64,000 nt of DNA from positions 1 to 64,000 of the forward strand of contig NZ_OMKW01000004.1 in the NCBI RefSeq assembly GCF_900302495.1, given 5' to 3'. The notes under the pieces were generated by a model. That model ran no database searches. It worked only from the letters and a program-made list of their open reading frames with translations, and had not been told where the DNA came from. Positions 27,582 to 35,680 of this stretch are shown one piece after another; positions within the stretch are counted from its first letter, which is position 1; each line of letters starts with the position of its first letter. The stretch is from Pontivivens insulae. Lineage in GTDB: Bacteria > Pseudomonadota > Alphaproteobacteria > Rhodobacterales > Rhodobacteraceae. Position numbers and translations under genes: made by a program.

Positions 27582-28411
27582 AGCATTTTCAATCGAGCGA
27601 TGGTTTGTCGCTGGCCTATGATGATCAGGGGGATGGGGTCCCGGTACTGTGCCTTGCGGGGCTGACACGAAATATGGACGATTTCAAACCGTTCATGGCC
27701 GTGACTTCTGGCGTGCGGATCATCCGGCTCGACACGCGCGGCCGGGGCGGATCGGATCATGATCCCAATCCGATTGAGGGCTATACCTTGCCTGTTGAGG
27801 CGCGTGACGCTGTCGAGCTGCTCGATCACCTAAGTCTGGAGAAGGCCGTTGTCGTCGGCACCTCTCGCGGTGGGCTGATCGCCATGCTTCTTGCGATGAG
27901 TGTGAAGGACCGGCTTGCGGGTGTACTGCTCAACGATATCGGACCAGTGCTTGAGGATGGCGCGCTGGATGTGATCAAGGACTATCTGGGTCGACGGCCA
28001 GCAGCACGGACCTATGCCGAAGCCGGGGCGGGATTGGCGCAGTTCTATTCTGCAAGCTTTCCAGAGGTGACCGCGGCAGAATGGGCCGGACATGCCCGCG
28101 CGATGTATGGGCAGGGTGAGGATGGCCTGACGCTACGTTATGATCCTGCGCTGCGCGAGGCGGTCATGGCCGGGGGCGCGGTGCCCGACCTCTGGCCCCT
28201 TTTCAACGCGCTGGACGGCCTTCCGCTCGCAGCCCTGCGGGGCGCGCATTCCGATTTGCTGAGTGCCGAGACCTTTGCTGCGATGCAGGCCGCTCGCCCC
28301 GATATGATTGCGGCCACGGTACCCGGACGCGGGCACGTCCCGTTTCTGGATGAGCCAGAAGCGCAAGCGGTCTTGAAGGGATTGATGGAGAAAGTCGATG
28401 AGCACAGTTGA
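27578..28411 (+). CDS. Alpha/beta-hydrolase fold protein
   Basis: 277 residues. The nucleophile elbow VGTSRGG places Ser96 as nucleophile, and the catalytic His is probably in GRGHVPFLDEP near the end. An oxyanion segment LAGLTRN follows strand 3. It hydrolyses an ester or related bond; the substrate is unknown. It overlaps the dehalogenase stop (ATGA) and the next gene by 14 bases, so it is a strictly coupled member of the operon. Confidence 0.88.
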   Translation: MKHFQSSDGLSLAYDDQGDGVPVLCLAGLTRNMDDFKPFMAVTSGVRIIRLDTRGRGGSDHDPNPIEGYTLPVEARDAVELLDHLSLEKAVVVGTSRGGLIAMLLAMSVKDRLAGVLLNDIGPVLEDGALDVIKDYLGRRPAARTYAEAGAGLAQFYSASFPEVTAAEWAGHARAMYGQGEDGLTLRYDPALREAVMAGGAVPDLWPLFNALDGLPLAALRGAHSDLLSAETFAAMQAARPDMIAATVPGRGHVPFLDEPEAQAVLKGLMEKVDEHS

Positions 28412-29369
28412 GCAGGTCCGCAAGGCGGCCGAGGTTCTGACCGGTGTTGCCCGGCGCACGCCGCTTTTGACCTCCCCCTTTCTGGATGAGATCGCCGGGC
28501 GGCGGGTCTTTCTGAAGGCCGAGTGTTTGCAGCATACGGGCAGTTTCAAGTTTCGCGGGGCGTGGTTCGCGCTGTCTCAAATCCCGGCAGAGCAGCGTGC
28601 GCGCGGGGTGATCGCGTTTTCTTCCGGCAATCACGCGCAGGGCGTCGCCAATGCCGCACGTGCGGCGGGGGTCCCGTCGGTTATCATCATGCCCGCCGAT
28701 GCACCGGCGCTGAAGATCGCCAACACGCGTGCGCTGGGCGCAGAGGTCGTGCTTTATGACCGGGAAACCGAAGATCGCGATGAAATCGGCGCGCGCCTCG
28801 CCGCTGAACGAAGCCTGACGCTGATCAAACCCTTCGATGATCCCAATGTGATTGCCGGACAGGGTACGGTGGGATTGGAGCTGCGCGAACAGGCAGCCGA
28901 GGCCGGGATTGAGAGCGCGGATGTTCTGGTGTGCTGTGGCGGTGGTGGGTTGACCAGCGGGATCGCCCTCGGCCTCGACGGTACGGACCTGACCGTGCGC
29001 CCGGTCGAGCCGGAGGGATTTGACGACGTCTCGCGCTCTCTCCGTTCTGGTGGGATCGAGCGGAACAATCGGATGAGCGGGTCCCTGTGCGACGCGATCA
29101 TCACACCGCAGCCGGGCGATATCACATTCCCCATTCTGAAGGCGCACTGCGGCGCGGGTCTGGTGATCAGTGACGAGGAAGCGCTGCGGGCCATTGCGCT
29201 GGCCTTTCAGCGGCTGAAGGTCGTGATTGAACCGGGCGGCGCGGTGGCATTGGCGGCAGCGCTGTTTCGCGCGGATCAGATCGAAGGCGACGCCGTGATC
29301 TGTGTCGCGACCGGCGGCAATGTCGATGCGGCGGTTTTCGCCCGCGCGCTCGATACGCTTGATGCCTAA
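28398..29369 (+). CDS. Threonine dehydratase/serine racemase-like PLP enzyme
   Basis: 323 residues without the C-terminal ACT regulatory domain, like the catabolic or serine-racemase type. The PLP lysine is Lys51 in SFKFRGA; the phosphate-binding GGGGLTSG and the SSGNHAQG loop are present. It removes ammonia from a beta-hydroxy amino acid or racemises serine; the choice is not clear from reading. It overlaps the genes on both sides, in an operon with a D-amino-acid-oxidase-like protein. Confidence 0.87.
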   Translation: MSTVEQVRKAAEVLTGVARRTPLLTSPFLDEIAGRRVFLKAECLQHTGSFKFRGAWFALSQIPAEQRARGVIAFSSGNHAQGVANAARAAGVPSVIIMPADAPALKIANTRALGAEVVLYDRETEDRDEIGARLAAERSLTLIKPFDDPNVIAGQGTVGLELREQAAEAGIESADVLVCCGGGGLTSGIALGLDGTDLTVRPVEPEGFDDVSRSLRSGGIERNNRMSGSLCDAIITPQPGDITFPILKAHCGAGLVISDEEALRAIALAFQRLKVVIEPGGAVALAAALFRADQIEGDAVICVATGGNVDAAVFARALDTLDA

Positions 29370-30411
29370 GGTCGTCATCATCGGGGGCGGAATCGCGGGC
29401 CTTTCGCTTGCGGCGGAATTGGCCGGTCAGGCAGAGGTTGTGGTTCTCGAGCGTGAGGCCCATCCCGGCATGCACGCCACAGGCCGATCTGCGGCCCTAT
29501 TCGTCGAGAATTATGGCAATTCAGCCATTCGCACGCTGAACCGTGCCAGTCGGTCGGGGTTGCAGCCCTATTTGAAGCAACGGGGCGTTTTATTCGTCGC
29601 CTCAGCGGAGGAACAGGACGCGCTCGATGGGCACCTTGCAGAGAGTGCGGGCATGGTTGAGATCAGCGTGCAGAAGGCGCTGGGCCACTTTCCGATCCTG
29701 AACGGCGCGCGGTTCAGCCGGGCCGCCTATGAAGAGGATGCCAGCGACATTGATGTGGATGCCTTGATGGGCCAACACCGCCGGTCATTGCGTGCGAGCG
29801 TCGGCCGCATCGCCACCCGCACAGAGGTCATTGCGCTGTCGCCGTCTCGCAACGGTTGGGATGTGGTGACGGCTGATCGGACCTATCGCGCCGATATCGT
29901 GGTGAATGCTGCGGGTGCTTGGGCGGATGAGGTTGCCCAGCTTGCCGGGATCACACCGCTCGGGCTGACACCGCTGCGCCGGTCGGCTGCGATCCTGCCC
30001 GCGCCGGGCGGTCACGATGTGTCGCGCTGGCCCATGGCGCTGTCTGCTTCTGAGACATGGTATGCAAAGCCGGAGGCCGGTCGCCTTATGGTTTCCCCCG
30101 CGGAGGAGGACCCCGTTGCCCCGATGGATGCCTGGCCGGATGACATGGTTTTGGCCGAGGGGCTGGATCGCTATGCACAGGCTGTGACCGAACCGGTGAC
30201 GCGGGTTGAGCGCAGCTGGGCCGGGTTGCGCACCTTTGCGCCAGACCGCACGCCGGTCCTGGGCTGGGGCGCATCGGGGTTCTTCTGGTGCGCCGGGCAG
30301 GGGGGATACGGGGTTCAAACCTCGCCAGAGATGGCGCGGCTGGCCGCGCAGGCGATCCTGCACGATAGCGACCTTCCCGCAGAACTGGATGTTGCGCGTT
30401 TCTTAAACTGA
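29362..30411 (+). CDS. FAD-dependent oxidoreductase, DAO family
   Basis: 349 residues. The dinucleotide-binding motif GGGIAGLSLAAEL is at the N-terminus, and the DAO-family C-terminal pattern (RSWAGLRTFAPDRTPVLG, then GQGGYGVQTSPEMA) is complete. It is likely to oxidise an amine or amino acid such as a D-amino or N-methyl amino acid. The start is at 29362, overlapping the previous stop by eight bases; an in-frame start at 29302 is inside the PLP-enzyme gene. It is the last gene of the operon. Confidence 0.87.
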   Translation: MPKVVIIGGGIAGLSLAAELAGQAEVVVLEREAHPGMHATGRSAALFVENYGNSAIRTLNRASRSGLQPYLKQRGVLFVASAEEQDALDGHLAESAGMVEISVQKALGHFPILNGARFSRAAYEEDASDIDVDALMGQHRRSLRASVGRIATRTEVIALSPSRNGWDVVTADRTYRADIVVNAAGAWADEVAQLAGITPLGLTPLRRSAAILPAPGGHDVSRWPMALSASETWYAKPEAGRLMVSPAEEDPVAPMDAWPDDMVLAEGLDRYAQAVTEPVTRVERSWAGLRTFAPDRTPVLGWGASGFFWCAGQGGYGVQTSPEMARLAAQAILHDSDLPAELDVARFLN

Positions 30412-30488
30412 CTGGCTGGCATTGCCGGCCTTAACCTTGCACTCTGCAACCAACCCTATGGTGGACAATTTCGGAGTGGGAGAAACAG

Positions 30489-31070
30489 ATGTCTTCATTG
30501 ATGAACATGTTGCAGGGCGCGGGTGGTGGTCAGGGCCTTGCACAGCTGGGGCAGCAATTTGGGCTGGACCGTGCTCAGGTAGAAAACCTCACCTCCATGC
30601 TGGCCCCCGCGCTTGGGCAAGCGACAGCCGCGCAGGCGCGTGCGGGCAATGATGAAACGGTGCTGCGCCAGATCGAGGGATCAGGACTTGCGGGTCTTTT
30701 GGACCGGCCGGAAGCTGCCGCAGATGAGGGCGTGCGTGCGCAGGGTGAATCGTTCCTGTCGTCCATTCTGGATGGTGGTGCGCGCGGCACGCTGGAAGCG
30801 CGAGCGGCGGAGCAAAGCTCGGTCTCGCCCGACACGGTGGCCAGTTTCCTTCCGGCACTTGCAGCAATGGTTCAGGGCGCGATGCAGCAGCAGGTTCCCG
30901 ATGATGAGATTACGGCAGAGCGGTCGCGTTCCGGTGGCCTCGGCGATCTGCTTGGCGGATTGAGCGGTCAGCAGCAGGGCGGTGCGCTGGGCGGGCTGAT
31001 GAACATGCTCGATCAGGACAATGACGGCAGCCCCATCGATGATGTGCTGGGCATGTTTGGCCGTCGTTAA
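30489..31070 (+). CDS. DUF937 family protein
   Basis: 193 residues, rich in Gln, Gly, Ala and Leu, with no signal peptide. The repeated helical pattern (LMNMLQGAG, LTSMLAPALGQ, VASFLPALAAMVQG) and the C-terminal DQDNDGSPIDDVLG (residues 175-188) are typical of DUF937, whose function is unknown. The DxDxDG segment resembles a calcium-binding loop. The start at 30489 follows GGGAG. It stands alone, ended by an intrinsic terminator shared with the converging dehydrogenase gene. Confidence 0.88.
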   Translation: MSSLMNMLQGAGGGQGLAQLGQQFGLDRAQVENLTSMLAPALGQATAAQARAGNDETVLRQIEGSGLAGLLDRPEAAADEGVRAQGESFLSSILDGGARGTLEARAAEQSSVSPDTVASFLPALAAMVQGAMQQQVPDDEITAERSRSGGLGDLLGGLSGQQQGGALGGLMNMLDQDNDGSPIDDVLGMFGRR

Positions 31071-31074
31071 ATGT

Positions 31075-31102
31075 AAAAAGGGGGCCCGTGCGGCCCTCTT
31101 TT
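31075..31102. terminator. Bidirectional intrinsic terminator
   Basis: An A-rich run and GGGGGCC arm (31075-31087) pair with GGCC-C-TCTTTT (31092-31102) across a short loop, giving a stem with an A tract on one side and a T tract on the other. It lies between converging DUF937 and the hydroxyacid dehydrogenase, overlapping neither start. Confidence 0.75.
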
Positions 31103-31104
31103 CG

Positions 31105-32088
31105 TCACAGCATTGATGGCACGACCAGATCAGGCGGGCGGTGACCGTCAGCAAAGGTCTTGATGTTGATGATCACCTTTTCGCCCATCTCGATACGCCC
31201 CTCGACTGTCGCCGATCCCATATGCGGCAGTAACAACACATTGGGCAGGTCGATCAGGCGGGGATTGACGCTGGCCCCATGCTCGAACACGTCGAGACCT
31301 GCGCCCGCCAGCTCTCCATTGCGCAGCGCGCGGGTCAGGGCATTCTCATCGATCACCTCTCCCCGCGCGGTGTTGATCACGCAGGCCGTCGGCTTCATCA
31401 GCTTCAGGCGGCGGGCGTTGAGCAGGTGAAAGGTTGCCGGAGTGTGGGGCGCGTTCACGCTTAACACATCCACCCGCGCCAACATCTGATCGAGACTTTC
31501 CCAATAGCGCGCCTCCAGAGGGCGTTCGATATCGGCGTGCAGGCGCCGGCGGTTGTGATAGTGCACCTGCATCCCAAAGGCCTTGGCCCGCTGGGCGACG
31601 GCCTGTCCGATCCGCCCCATGCCAAGGATGCCAAGTCGCTTGCCGCCGACCCGGTGACCCATCAGTGCCATCGGGCTCCACCCGGTCCAGTCGCCCGATT
31701 GCATCAGGTTCACACCTTCTTTCATCCGGCGTGTGACCCCCAGGATCAGGGCCATGGTCATGTCAGCCGTATCATCGGTCAGCACGCCGGGGGTGTTGGA
31801 CACCTGAATGCCGCGTGCGCGCGCCGTTTCCACATCAATATGATCCACGCCCGCACCGTAATTCGCGATGAGCTTCAGGTTCTCAGCTCCGGCCAGCATG
31901 CCGGCGTCGATCTTATCACCCAGCGTGGGAACCAGCACATCCGCGCGCGATACTGCATCGGCCAGGGCATCGCGGCTCATCGGCTTGTCGCTTTCGCACA
32001 GCTCAACCTCGAACAGTTCGGCCAGGCGTGTTTCGACCGGTTCGGGCAAGCGTCGCGTTACGACAACTTTCGGTGCCTGATCTGCCAT
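31105..32088 (-). CDS. D-2-hydroxyacid dehydrogenase (glyoxylate/hydroxypyruvate reductase type)
   Basis: 327 residues. The NAD(P)-binding motif LGILGMGRIGQAVAQRAKAFGM's central part GMGRIG lies near 155-160, the active-site Arg in VINTARGEVID, the Glu in the region GLDVFEHG and the His in LLPHMGSAT. The best general fit is glyoxylate reductase/D-glycerate dehydrogenase. The ATG at 32088 follows GGGGG. It is monocistronic and divergent from the SH3 protein gene. Confidence 0.9.
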   Translation of the reverse strand: MADQAPKVVVTRRLPEPVETRLAELFEVELCESDKPMSRDALADAVSRADVLVPTLGDKIDAGMLAGAENLKLIANYGAGVDHIDVETARARGIQVSNTPGVLTDDTADMTMALILGVTRRMKEGVNLMQSGDWTGWSPMALMGHRVGGKRLGILGMGRIGQAVAQRAKAFGMQVHYHNRRRLHADIERPLEARYWESLDQMLARVDVLSVNAPHTPATFHLLNARRLKLMKPTACVINTARGEVIDENALTRALRNGELAGAGLDVFEHGASVNPRLIDLPNVLLLPHMGSATVEGRIEMGEKVIINIKTFADGHRPPDLVVPSML

Positions 32089-32164
32089 AGATCCCCCCTT
32101 TGGACGTGATTTTCCGTTTTGCCCAGCTTAGGGTCAGGCCCGCACGAATTGAACCGGAAACACG

Positions 32165-32647
32165 ATGCGCCTGACGTTGATTTTGCTGATCACCCTTCTG
32201 GTCCAGCCGCTGACCGCGCAGGAGATCGGCCCGGAAACCGGATTGAGCATGCCACGGTTCGTCAGTCTGAAAGCCGCCTCCGCGAATGTGCGCCGTGGAC
32301 CGAACCTGACCCATAGAATTGACTGGCGCTATCTTCACCGCGGCACGCCGCTGATGGTGATCGCGGAGTTCGACAACTGGCGCAATGTGCGCGACGTGGA
32401 TGGGCAGGGCGGCTGGGTCCACTTCTCGCTGCTGTCGGGCAACCGCACGCTTCTGGTCCGCAGCCAAGACCTGACGATCCATGCCCAGCCCAGCGTGGAT
32501 GCGCGGATAATTGCCCGGGCACAGGCTGGCGCGATTCTGCGCCTCGTCGAATGTCCCGATGACTGGTGCCTGGTCACGGCGGACGGGCACGAGGGCTATG
32601 CGCCTGCAGATGGTGTATGGGGCAGCGACCGCGATCTGCCTCAGTAG
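32165..32647 (+). CDS. Secreted bacterial SH3-domain protein
   Basis: 160 residues. A signal peptide (MRLTLILLITLLVQPLTA) is followed by two SH3b-like repeats, the first with SANVRRGPNLTHRIDWRYLHRG, here residues 39-60, ending WVHFSLLSG, the second with HAQPSVDARIIARAQAGA. It should be periplasmic and may bind peptidoglycan. The start at 32165 follows CCGGAAACACG. It is divergent from the 2-hydroxyacid dehydrogenase, a pairing I have seen in this family of bacteria. Confidence 0.88.
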   Translation: MRLTLILLITLLVQPLTAQEIGPETGLSMPRFVSLKAASANVRRGPNLTHRIDWRYLHRGTPLMVIAEFDNWRNVRDVDGQGGWVHFSLLSGNRTLLVRSQDLTIHAQPSVDARIIARAQAGAILRLVECPDDWCLVTADGHEGYAPADGVWGSDRDLPQ

Positions 32648-32702
32648 TCACGACGACTGCAACGGATTGGCGGTGACCAATCCGGCCACGAAAAGCGTCT
32701 GA

Positions 32703-32735
32703 CTTCTTCTTGGGTCAAATATCCCCGCCGGAGGC
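32703..32735 (-). repeat. Dispersed repeat, GGCGGGGATATTTG type
   Basis: The minus strand reads CCTCCGGCGGGGATATTTG, then ACCCAAGAAGAAG. It fills most of the junction between the converging SH3 gene and miaB. An adjacent short inverted pair GATTGG/CCAATC (about 32665-32681) resembles part of the second repeat type. Confidence 0.6.
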
Positions 32736-32744
32736 CGCCGGACG

Positions 32745-34070
32745 TTAGATCGCTTCCCCGGCCAGGGAATTGGGGTTGGATCGGACGATGCGGGTCTGGA
32801 TGATCTGACCCACTGTGTCGGGCGCCGCGTCCAGGTGGACGGCCTGCAGATAGGGGGATTTTCCGATCATCTGACCGGGCTCGCGCCCCTCTTTCTCGAT
32901 CAGGATCGGCAGGGTCTTACCGACCTGAGCCTGTTGGAAGTCGCGCTGATGCTCGGTCAGCAAAGCCTGCAGGCGCGCCAACCGCTCCGATGCGACCTCG
33001 TCGGAGACAAATGTCCGACCGGAGGCTGGCGTGCCGGGACGCGGGGAGTACTTGAAGCTGAACGCAGCGGCGTAGCGGACCTCGCGGCACAGCGCCAACG
33101 TGTCTTCGAAATCTGCATCGCTCTCACCGGGGAAGCCGACGATGAAATCGCCTGAGAGGGCAATGTCTGGGCGAGCGGCGCGGATACGCTCAAGCAATCG
33201 CAGATAGCTCTCAGCGGTATGTTTGCGGTTCATGCCTTTCAATACACTGTCGGAGCCGGCCTGAACGGGCAGATGCAGATAGGGCATCAGCTTCTCGACC
33301 TCGCCATGCGCTTCGATCAGGTCGTCGGTCATGTCATTGGGGTGGGAGGTGGTATAACGAATGCGCTCCAACCCGTCGATCTTGGCCAGTTCGCGAACCA
33401 GACGGGCCAGCGACCAGTCGCCCCCCTCTCCGGCACCATGATAGGCATTCACATTCTGGCCCAGCAGCGTCACCTCGCACACGCCCCGTTCCACAAGGTC
33501 GCGCGCCTCGGCCAGCAGGCGGGGCGCAGGGCGGGAGACTTCAGCACCGCGCGTATACGGCACGACACAGAAGGCGCAGAATTTGTCACAACCTTCCTGA
33601 ACTGTGAGGAAGGCCGCAGGGGCGCGGCGCATTTTCGGACCACGCGGGCTGGGCAGATGGTCGAACTTGTCTTCCTCGGGGAATTCGGTGTCGAGCGCCT
33701 TCTGCCCGGTACGGGTCTTTGCCTCCATCTCTGGCAGGCGATGATAGGCTTGCGGGCCAACGACCAAATCGACGACGGGCGCCCGGCGCATGATCTCTTC
33801 CCCTTCGGCCTGTGCCACACAGCCCGCGACACCGATCTTTAGGTCGGGATTGGCGTCTTTGAGTGGTCGCAGGCGGCCCAACTCGGAATAGACCTTCTCC
33901 GCCGCCTTTTCCCGAATGTGGCAGGTATTGAGCAGGATCATATCCGCGTTTGAGGGATCGTCCGTTTCTTCATAGCCTGATTGCCCCAGCGCACCGGCCA
34001 TCCGCTCACTGTCATAGACGTTCATCTGACAGCCATAGGTCTTCACGAAGAGCTTCTTGGTCTCGGACAT
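32745..34070 (-). CDS. miaB: tRNA-2-methylthio-N6-dimethylallyladenosine synthase
   Basis: 441 residues. This radical-SAM enzyme adds a methylthio group to i6A37 of tRNAs. The N-terminal UPF0004 domain has Cys residues in [20 protein letters not shown] and GCVAQAEG; the radical-SAM cluster is CDKFCAFC; a TRAM domain ends the protein. The ATG at 34070 follows GAGGGACCGCTC. It is apart from the phoH-ybeY genes that often follow it. Confidence 0.96.
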   Translation of the reverse strand: MSETKKLFVKTYGCQMNVYDSERMAGALGQSGYEETDDPSNADMILLNTCHIREKAAEKVYSELGRLRPLKDANPDLKIGVAGCVAQAEGEEIMRRAPVVDLVVGPQAYHRLPEMEAKTRTGQKALDTEFPEEDKFDHLPSPRGPKMRRAPAAFLTVQEGCDKFCAFCVVPYTRGAEVSRPAPRLLAEARDLVERGVCEVTLLGQNVNAYHGAGEGGDWSLARLVRELAKIDGLERIRYTTSHPNDMTDDLIEAHGEVEKLMPYLHLPVQAGSDSVLKGMNRKHTAESYLRLLERIRAARPDIALSGDFIVGFPGESDADFEDTLALCREVRYAAAFSFKYSPRPGTPASGRTFVSDEVASERLARLQALLTEHQRDFQQAQVGKTLPILIEKEGREPGQMIGKSPYLQAVHLDAAPDTVGQIIQTRIVRSNPNSLAGEAI

Positions 34071-34106
34071 GAGCGGTCCCTCAAACTACAGTCGGCACAA
34101 ACGAAA

Positions 34107-34134
34107 GCGGCGTGGCCGTCCCTTGCCACGCCGC
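34107..34134. terminator. Strong hairpin between mucR and miaB
   Basis: A perfect 10-bp stem GCGGCGTGGC/GCCACGCCGC (34107-34116, 34125-34134) encloses an 8-base loop. On the minus strand it is followed by TTTCGTTTGTG, a moderate T tract, so it should end mucR transcription before miaB. Confidence 0.7.
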
Positions 34135-34175
34135 CTCCATTACTGCCCTGCGGCCCCCGCCGCAAGGTTGTCGGA

Positions 34176-34589
34176 TCAGGACTTGGGCTTGCGGCCCAGA
34201 CCGTTTTCCTTTGCCAGCTGTTTACGCTTCTTGGAATAGTTCGGCGCAACCATCGGGTAATCGGCCTTCAGGCCCCATTTTGCACGATAGTCTTCGGGGG
34301 TCATGTCGTATGCTGTCTTGAGGTGACGGCGCAGCATCTTCAGCTTTCGACCATCTTCGAGGCAGATGATGTAATCGTCGGTGATCGACTTCTTGATCGG
34401 CACTGCGGGCACCAGCTCAACCTGTTCTTCCACAGTGTCCGAAGACAGATCATTGAGCTTTGTATAAACCGTCTCGATCAGGTTTGGCAGATCGACAGTC
34501 GCCACAGGATTGTTTGAGACATGCGAAGATACAATCTCAGACGTCAGGGCCAACAGCTCTGTCCGGTCAATGGTTGCAGTTTCACTCAT
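34176..34589 (-). CDS. mucR: MucR/Ros-family transcriptional regulator
   Basis: 137 residues. The C-terminal Ros/MucR DNA-binding domain is clear (YIICLEDGRKLKMLRRHL, then TPEDYRAKWGL). Of the four residues that bind zinc in Ros, only Cys76 and His89 remain as usual; the second position is Asp79 and the expected second His position reads Ala93. Such zinc-poor forms are known in the family. MucR proteins bind AT-rich DNA as H-NS-like silencers. The ATG at 34589 follows AAGGAA. The AT-rich DNA upstream may allow autoregulation. Confidence 0.92.
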   Translation of the reverse strand: MSETATIDRTELLALTSEIVSSHVSNNPVATVDLPNLIETVYTKLNDLSSDTVEEQVELVPAVPIKKSITDDYIICLEDGRKLKMLRRHLKTAYDMTPEDYRAKWGLKADYPMVAPNYSKKRKQLAKENGLGRKPKS

Positions 34590-34718
34590 GTGAGTTCCTT
34601 CCAATAGCGCCCAAATTTGCCCCCCTTGACTGCCGCTGGACGCAAGAAGCACTGCCAAGGTTAGGAGTAGATAGACCTAAAACAACTGTGCCTGCAATCG
34701 GTTACTTGTACATTGATG

Positions 34719-34732
34719 CTCAATTTATTGAG
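34719..34732. promoter_or_regulatory. AT-rich palindrome between mucR and the next gene
   Basis: CTCAAT-TT-ATTGAG lies in an unusually AT-rich tract (about 34660-34760) that contains TATTTAG and TATAGT steps. The 233-base gap between mucR and the downstream plus-strand gene holds no other gene. It is a plausible MucR binding region or promoter. Confidence 0.4.
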
Positions 34733-34822
34733 TATTTAGTATAGTAACGCGACGGTAATTGCTGTGCCTTCCGTGTTTCGTAGTGCTTGCGAACAGGGCG
34801 GTTTGCGCCCATCAAGGGGCGC

Positions 34823-35680
34823 ATGAGAACCGTTGCTGCCGATGATCCCCTTTCAGCGCTGGACGTGCCAGGACGTGGTCCGGTCTGTCTGATCTTTGCT
34901 GAGGATGAGACTGATGTTGTCGCGACGGCGCAGCATCACGCTGCACTCGGCTTCGATCATGTGCTTCTCTTTTACAAAGGGCAGATTGCAGAGGCGATGG
35001 GGGGCTTGCCCAACCTTACCGTCATTCCACGTCCCGTGCCCAACAGGCTGACCGCGATTGAGTTGCTCAATAGCCTTATGGGCAAACTTTCCGGGCGCTG
35101 GGTCTGTTATCTCTTCAACTCCGAGTATCTCTTCTACCCTTACATGAAGACCCGCGGCGTCGCGGATCTTGCAGGGTTCATGGAGGAGGAGCGGCGGCAG
35201 GCGATATTCACCTACGTGATTGACCTCTATGCCCAAGATCTCGAACAGTACCCCGATGCAGTGGACCGGCAGAGCGCGCATTTCGATGGCTCGGGCTATT
35301 ACGGGTTTCAGCGCTTTAGCGGGCCAGAGGCGCTCGACCGTCAATATGACATTTTCGGTGGGTTAGGGTGGCGATATGAGGAGTTCATTCCGTGGGAGCG
35401 GCGGCGAATAGACCGTATCGCGTTCTTCCGCGCCATCGACGGATTGCGGCTTGATGAGAACCTGCACCTCAACGAGCCTGAGATGAACACGATTTCCTGC
35501 CCGTGGCACAACAATGTGACGATTGCGCTTATGTCATTCCGGGTTGCGAAATCGTTGAAACGCAATCCTGGTTCGATGTTCGACATCGAAAGCTTCATGT
35601 GGCGCCAATCGGTCAAGTTTGATTGGACGCCAGAACAATTGCTGGAACACGGCCTGATCGAAGCAGGGCAGTGGTTCTAA
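34823..35680 (+). CDS. Glycosyltransferase-2-like protein
   Basis: 285 residues, cytosolic. The N-terminal part (AEDETDVVATAQHHAALGFDHVLLF, residues 28-52 in outline) resembles the Glyco_tranf_2_4 group, in which an E-x-D start is followed by a conserved H-x-x-x-G-F-D-H. Donor and acceptor are unknown; the family often acts in surface polysaccharide synthesis. The start at 34823 follows AAGGGG; an earlier GTG is less likely. It ends in a four-base overlap with the converging MATE gene, the two stops sharing CTAA. Confidence 0.7.
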   Translation: MRTVAADDPLSALDVPGRGPVCLIFAEDETDVVATAQHHAALGFDHVLLFYKGQIAEAMGGLPNLTVIPRPVPNRLTAIELLNSLMGKLSGRWVCYLFNSEYLFYPYMKTRGVADLAGFMEEERRQAIFTYVIDLYAQDLEQYPDAVDRQSAHFDGSGYYGFQRFSGPEALDRQYDIFGGLGWRYEEFIPWERRRIDRIAFFRAIDGLRLDENLHLNEPEMNTISCPWHNNVTIALMSFRVAKSLKRNPGSMFDIESFMWRQSVKFDWTPEQLLEHGLIEAGQWF

